Shown: positions 49,548-52,081 of the stretch, piece by piece
Layout of the letters: each line of letters opens with the position of its first letter
Numbering within the stretch: the first letter of the stretch is position 1
NCBI GenBank assembly: GCA_014360895.1
Contig: JACIWQ010000007.1
Coordinates: 1 to 52,081 of the forward strand
Length of the DNA: 52,081 nt
Direction: 5' to 3'
From: Thermoflexales bacterium
GTDB lineage: Bacteria > Chloroflexota > Anaerolineae > B4-G1 > DUEL01
Notes under the pieces: model-generated
The model's database searches: none
What the model saw: the letters and a program-made list of their open reading frames with translations, nothing else
What the model was told of the DNA's origin: nothing
Made by a program: the position numbers and the translations under genes

Positions 49548-50786
49548 ATGAATCTGGCCGAGAGTTTACGGGTGGCGTTGCGGGCGCTGGGGGCGAACAA
49601 GTTACGCTCGGCGCTGACGATGTTGGGGATTGTGATTGGGGTGGCGGCGGTCATCGCGCTGATGGCCGCCGGGCAGGGTGTTCAGGTCTTTGTGACGGAA
49701 CAGTTCCAGGGTATCGGGAGCAATCTGCTCTTCGTCTTGCCCAACGTCGGGCAGAATACCCGGTTTGGCGGAGGGACCTCTATCCGCTCGCTGACGATGG
49801 GGGATGTCCGCGCCCTCTCGGACCCCCTCCGTCTGCCCGACGTGGCGCGGGTGGCGCCGCAGATAGACCGGAACGGTACGGTGAGTGCCGGAGGGCGGCA
49901 GACCCTCACCACCATTCAGGGGGTCACACCCGAGTTTGTCGCCGTGCGCAAGTGGCGCCCCGCGATAGGAGAGTTCATTACCGCCCAGGATATAGAGGGG
50001 CGGAGCCGGGTTGTCGTCCTGGGCAAGACGGTGGCGGAGACCCTGTTTCCGGATAACCCCGCGCCTCTTGGGGAGACGGTCCGCATCAACAATGTCCCCT
50101 TCCGGGTCATCGGGGTGATGGAGGAGAAGGGCGGCACGTTCACCGACCAGGATGATACCGTTTTTGTCCCATTGACGACGGCCCAGAGCCGCCTTTTCTC
50201 CGCCCGCGCGCCCAACGGGGAGTACCGGGTCTCCTACATCCTGGTGGAGGCGGTGAGCGAAGACCGGATGGACGCCGCTGCCGAGCAAATCCGCACCGTC
50301 CTGCGGGAACGGCACCGCATCGCCTTTGAGGACGAGGACGACTTCATCGTTCTCAGCCAGGCGGACCTGATCCAGACCTTCGGCAACATCACCGGCGTGC
50401 TGACAGTCTTTCTGGGGGCCATTGCGGGCATCAGCCTGTTGGTGGGCGGCATCGGGATTATGAACATTATGCTGGTCTCGGTGACGGAGCGGACGCGGGA
50501 GATCGGCCTGCGGAAGGCCGTGGGGGCCCGGCGGCGGGACATTCTGGTCCAGTTCCTGATGGAGGCAGTCACGCTGGCGGTATCCGGCGGGCTGATCGGC
50601 ATCGGTATCGGCTTTCTCGGAGCGCAGGTCATCTCCGCGCTGGTGGAGGGCTTCCGCTCTGTGGTCACGCCGCAGGCGGTGCTCCTGGCGACGGCCGTCT
50701 CAGCGGGGGTCGGGCTGGCTTCCGGGCTGTATCCGGCCTGGCGGGCCTCCCGGTTGAACCCCATAGAGGCGCTGCGGTACGAGTGA
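49548..50786 (+). CDS. MacB-type ABC transporter permease
   Basis: A 412-residue permease with the MacB_PCD/FtsX layout: a first membrane helix (LRSALTMLGIVIGVAAVIAL), a large external domain (about residues 45-280), and three C-terminal helices with GGIGIMNIMLVSVTERTREIG, LRKAVGARRRDILVQFLMEA and the final YPAWRASRLNPIEALRYE. With the adaptor and ATPase it forms a tripartite exporter. ATG 49548 is chosen because GGAGGTGAGG lies just ahead; ATG 49536 would add four residues. A strong hairpin follows. Confidence 0.95.
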   Translation: MNLAESLRVALRALGANKLRSALTMLGIVIGVAAVIALMAAGQGVQVFVTEQFQGIGSNLLFVLPNVGQNTRFGGGTSIRSLTMGDVRALSDPLRLPDVARVAPQIDRNGTVSAGGRQTLTTIQGVTPEFVAVRKWRPAIGEFITAQDIEGRSRVVVLGKTVAETLFPDNPAPLGETVRINNVPFRVIGVMEEKGGTFTDQDDTVFVPLTTAQSRLFSARAPNGEYRVSYILVEAVSEDRMDAAAEQIRTVLRERHRIAFEDEDDFIVLSQADLIQTFGNITGVLTVFLGAIAGISLLVGGIGIMNIMLVSVTERTREIGLRKAVGARRRDILVQFLMEAVTLAVSGGLIGIGIGFLGAQVISALVEGFRSVVTPQAVLLATAVSAGVGLASGLYPAWRASRLNPIEALRYE

Positions 50787-50790
50787 CTCA

Positions 50791-50822
50791 CGTGCCAGGC
50801 ACTTCTGAAAGTGCCTGGCACG
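50791..50822. terminator. Bidirectional hairpin between convergent genes
   Basis: CGTGCCAGGCACTT (50791-50804) is perfectly inverted at 50809-50822 with a CTGA loop: a 14-bp stem. It begins four bases after the permease stop, and its other end almost touches the stop of the convergent gene. No clear T run, but the position is that of a shared terminator. Confidence 0.6.
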
Positions 50823-50823
50823 T

Positions 50824-52038
50824 TCAAAGCCCCACATCATCCACATTCATCGCCGCGTTGAGGGTATCCCCGTCGTTCTTCACCCCGATGTAGAGGGTGA
50901 CCCGCTGGCCCGCGTAGGGGCTCATGTCTACCCTCCGCTCCACCCACACGCCCTCCGGCAGGTCCCCCGGCCGCCAGGAGTCCAGCAGCTGATATTGCCC
51001 GCTCTCGTCGTACAGGCTGACGTAGAAGAGGTCATCCCGGTCTCCCCCGGTCCGGAGGTAGACCCAGAGGCTCAGGGTGACCGCCGGACCCTGCGGGACG
51101 ACGAAACGCTGGGAGACGGAGGAGTAGACGTACTGTCCCGGTTCTCCCGGGGGAATGCCCAGGCGCATGCTACGGGCGCCGGAGCGGGCCAGGGAGGCAT
51201 CGTAGGCGGCCAGCCGGTTCAGCGTCCACCCGTCATCGGTCTCAAAGCTGCCGTTGAGGAGGCCGGGAGGCGGGTCCGCCGCCGCGTCCCGCAGGACCAG
51301 GGGCAGGAAGACCCGGTGGCGGGCTGGGGAGGATTCTTCCGTCAGAAAATCCACTGCCTGCTCCACCACCGCCGCCCGGGCCGGGGGGTCTACCGTCTCC
51401 AGGGGGAAGGCGAAGTAGACCAGGCGGGAGCAGCCGTCGGCGTACTGGACGGCGGCGACCCCGCCCGTCCCGCCGACGTACTCCAGCGCGGCGACCGACC
51501 CCGCCGTGGGGCTGATGACGTCCGGGAAGTCCGGGTCGTACATCCCCGGCGCGTCAAAGCGGAAGGGCCCCAGGCCCTCAAAGAGGGAGCCGACGGTGGG
51601 GCTGACCACGTAGGTCCCGGCGTCGTCGGCGACGTAGCGGGCCCGCAGGGTGTTGCGGTAGAAGTCCGGGTCGGCGCCCTGACCGTCCAGGTGCCAGCCA
51701 ATCTCCGTCCCGCTGAGGAAGAGCGCGCCGCATTCGCCCAGATAGGCCCGCAGGAGCGCCCGCTCCGTCGGGTCCAGCGTCTGGTCGGGGCCAGATTCCT
51801 CGCCCAGAATCCAATCCACCAGCCCATAGCCCGCCAGGGCGACGTCGCCATCCCGGACGGCCTCGTTGCTGGCGCTGTCAAAGGGAATGGTCATTGCCTG
51901 CCCGTGCTGGAGGACGTAGTTGCGCGCGTTCATCCGGTCTAGGAACATCCGCAGGTTGTAGCCCTCCACCGGGTCGGTTTCCGGGACCAGCATGGTGCGG
52001 TTGAGGCGGTCAAAGCCGTTGACCAGGAGGGCCCTCAC
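50824..52038 (-). CDS. C-terminal part of an exported protein with a carbohydrate-binding-like domain
   Basis: At least 404 residues. The first 230 (GFDRLNRTMLVPETDPVEG; LQHGQAMTIPFDSASNEAV; GALFLSGTEIGWHLDG) match a domain usually found near the end of large exported enzymes. HRVFLPLVLRDAA follows, and then a beta-sandwich-like module (GLLNGSFETDDGWTLN ... VTLYIGVKNDGDTLN). No signal peptide is seen. The GTG at 52038 lies in a G-rich edge repeat and the frame stays open to the window end, so the gene probably extends beyond it or was cut by the repeat. Confidence 0.6.
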   Translation of the reverse strand: MRALLVNGFDRLNRTMLVPETDPVEGYNLRMFLDRMNARNYVLQHGQAMTIPFDSASNEAVRDGDVALAGYGLVDWILGEESGPDQTLDPTERALLRAYLGECGALFLSGTEIGWHLDGQGADPDFYRNTLRARYVADDAGTYVVSPTVGSLFEGLGPFRFDAPGMYDPDFPDVISPTAGSVAALEYVGGTGGVAAVQYADGCSRLVYFAFPLETVDPPARAAVVEQAVDFLTEESSPARHRVFLPLVLRDAAADPPPGLLNGSFETDDGWTLNRLAAYDASLARSGARSMRLGIPPGEPGQYVYSSVSQRFVVPQGPAVTLSLWVYLRTGGDRDDLFYVSLYDESGQYQLLDSWRPGDLPEGVWVERRVDMSPYAGQRVTLYIGVKNDGDTLNAAMNVDDVGL

Positions 52039-52081
52039 CCCCTCCCCCCTGGCCCCCTCCCCCTCTCCCGCAAGCGGGAGA
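52036..52081. repeat. GC-rich edge repeat with TCTCCCGC/GCGGGAGA palindrome
   Basis: The plus strand reads CCCTCACCCCCTCCCCCCTG, then a C-rich stretch, then TCTCCCGCAAGCGGGAGA, a perfect 8-bp stem with an AA loop at 52064-52081. It has the look of a dispersed intergenic repeat, cut by the window end. Confidence 0.6.

Noticed and set aside
1-52081. tRNA, rRNA or riboswitch genes
   Set aside because: I found no cloverleaf, rRNA segment or riboswitch core that I could support by eye; a covariance-model search would be decisive.

Overview
The window is GC-rich bacterial chromosome (third positions mostly G or C) packed with genes on both strands. I see no rRNA, tRNA, prophage or CRISPR array. 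The content points to a Chloroflexota (Anaerolineae-like) bacterium, but this is inference. The clues are exported proteins carrying a YLPLVLR-type motif, many tandem heptamers between genes, paired thiolase and DUF35 genes, an archaemetzincin, two SufU paralogues with SufS, and a LuxR-type regulator fused through a membrane helix to a Kelch domain. No marker gene fixes the species.

Layout. 1-3.9 kb: tatA, a tatB-like gene and tatC, then an exported clan-A glycoside hydrolase whose last codons carry a 140-bp IS903-like MITE with a 9-bp target duplication. 4.0-6.3 kb: a lower-GC NERD-helicase gene, probably acquired. 6.3-12.2 kb: uvrB, a ROK fructokinase divergent from a MATE exporter, a long repeat cluster, and a MenC/NSAR enolase-superfamily enzyme. 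12.2-17.9 kb: one co-directional run of HNH nuclease, nadD, a REC-CpaE/TadZ-like ATPase, endonuclease V, an O-antigen-ligase-like membrane protein and a thiolase. 18-22.2 kb (minus strand): phoU, pstB, and gatC - MNT/HEPN fusion - gatA. 22.3-28.4 kb (minus): GT4 glycosyltransferase, an exported Asp-box propeller, 8-oxoguanine deaminase, beta-carbonic anhydrase and a membrane-anchored helix-hairpin-helix protein. 28.5-32.7 kb (minus): two thiolase-fold proteins lacking the catalytic Cys, two DUF35 partners and a UPF0175/PIN pair. 32.8-40.4 kb (minus): LuxR-TM-Kelch protein, DMT exporter, site-2 protease, GNAT-like protein, DegV, UPF0104 protein and a LipM-type octanoyltransferase. 40.5-45 kb: two sufU genes, a Phd/PIN toxin-antitoxin pair, sufS, a MIP18/SufT-like gene, archaemetzincin and a possible PD-(D/E)xK protein. 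45.1-50.8 kb: a GT39-like membrane glycosyltransferase and a MacAB-like tripartite exporter behind 11-bp phased repeats. 50.8 kb to the end: an exported protein whose frame runs into an edge repeat.

Functional links. The Tat genes export folded proteins. SufS, the two SufU proteins and the MIP18 protein form an Fe-S assembly set, next to LipM, whose product supports lipoyl synthesis by the Fe-S enzyme LipA (not in the window). gatC and gatA are two thirds of the Glu/Asp-tRNA amidotransferase; gatB is elsewhere. pstB and phoU are present without pstS, pstC or pstA. The degenerate thiolases with DUF35 proteins look like a CoA-ester enzyme complex of unknown substrate.

A second theme is repeats. 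Tandem heptamers, CACGAAGACAC-type and ATCCGCGT-type repeats sit tightly at gene edges. In places they supply the Shine-Dalgarno sequence, the first codons (DMT exporter) or the last codons (first SufU). Most clear promoters have a TTGNNN box, a 16-bp spacer and TATAAT or TATACT.
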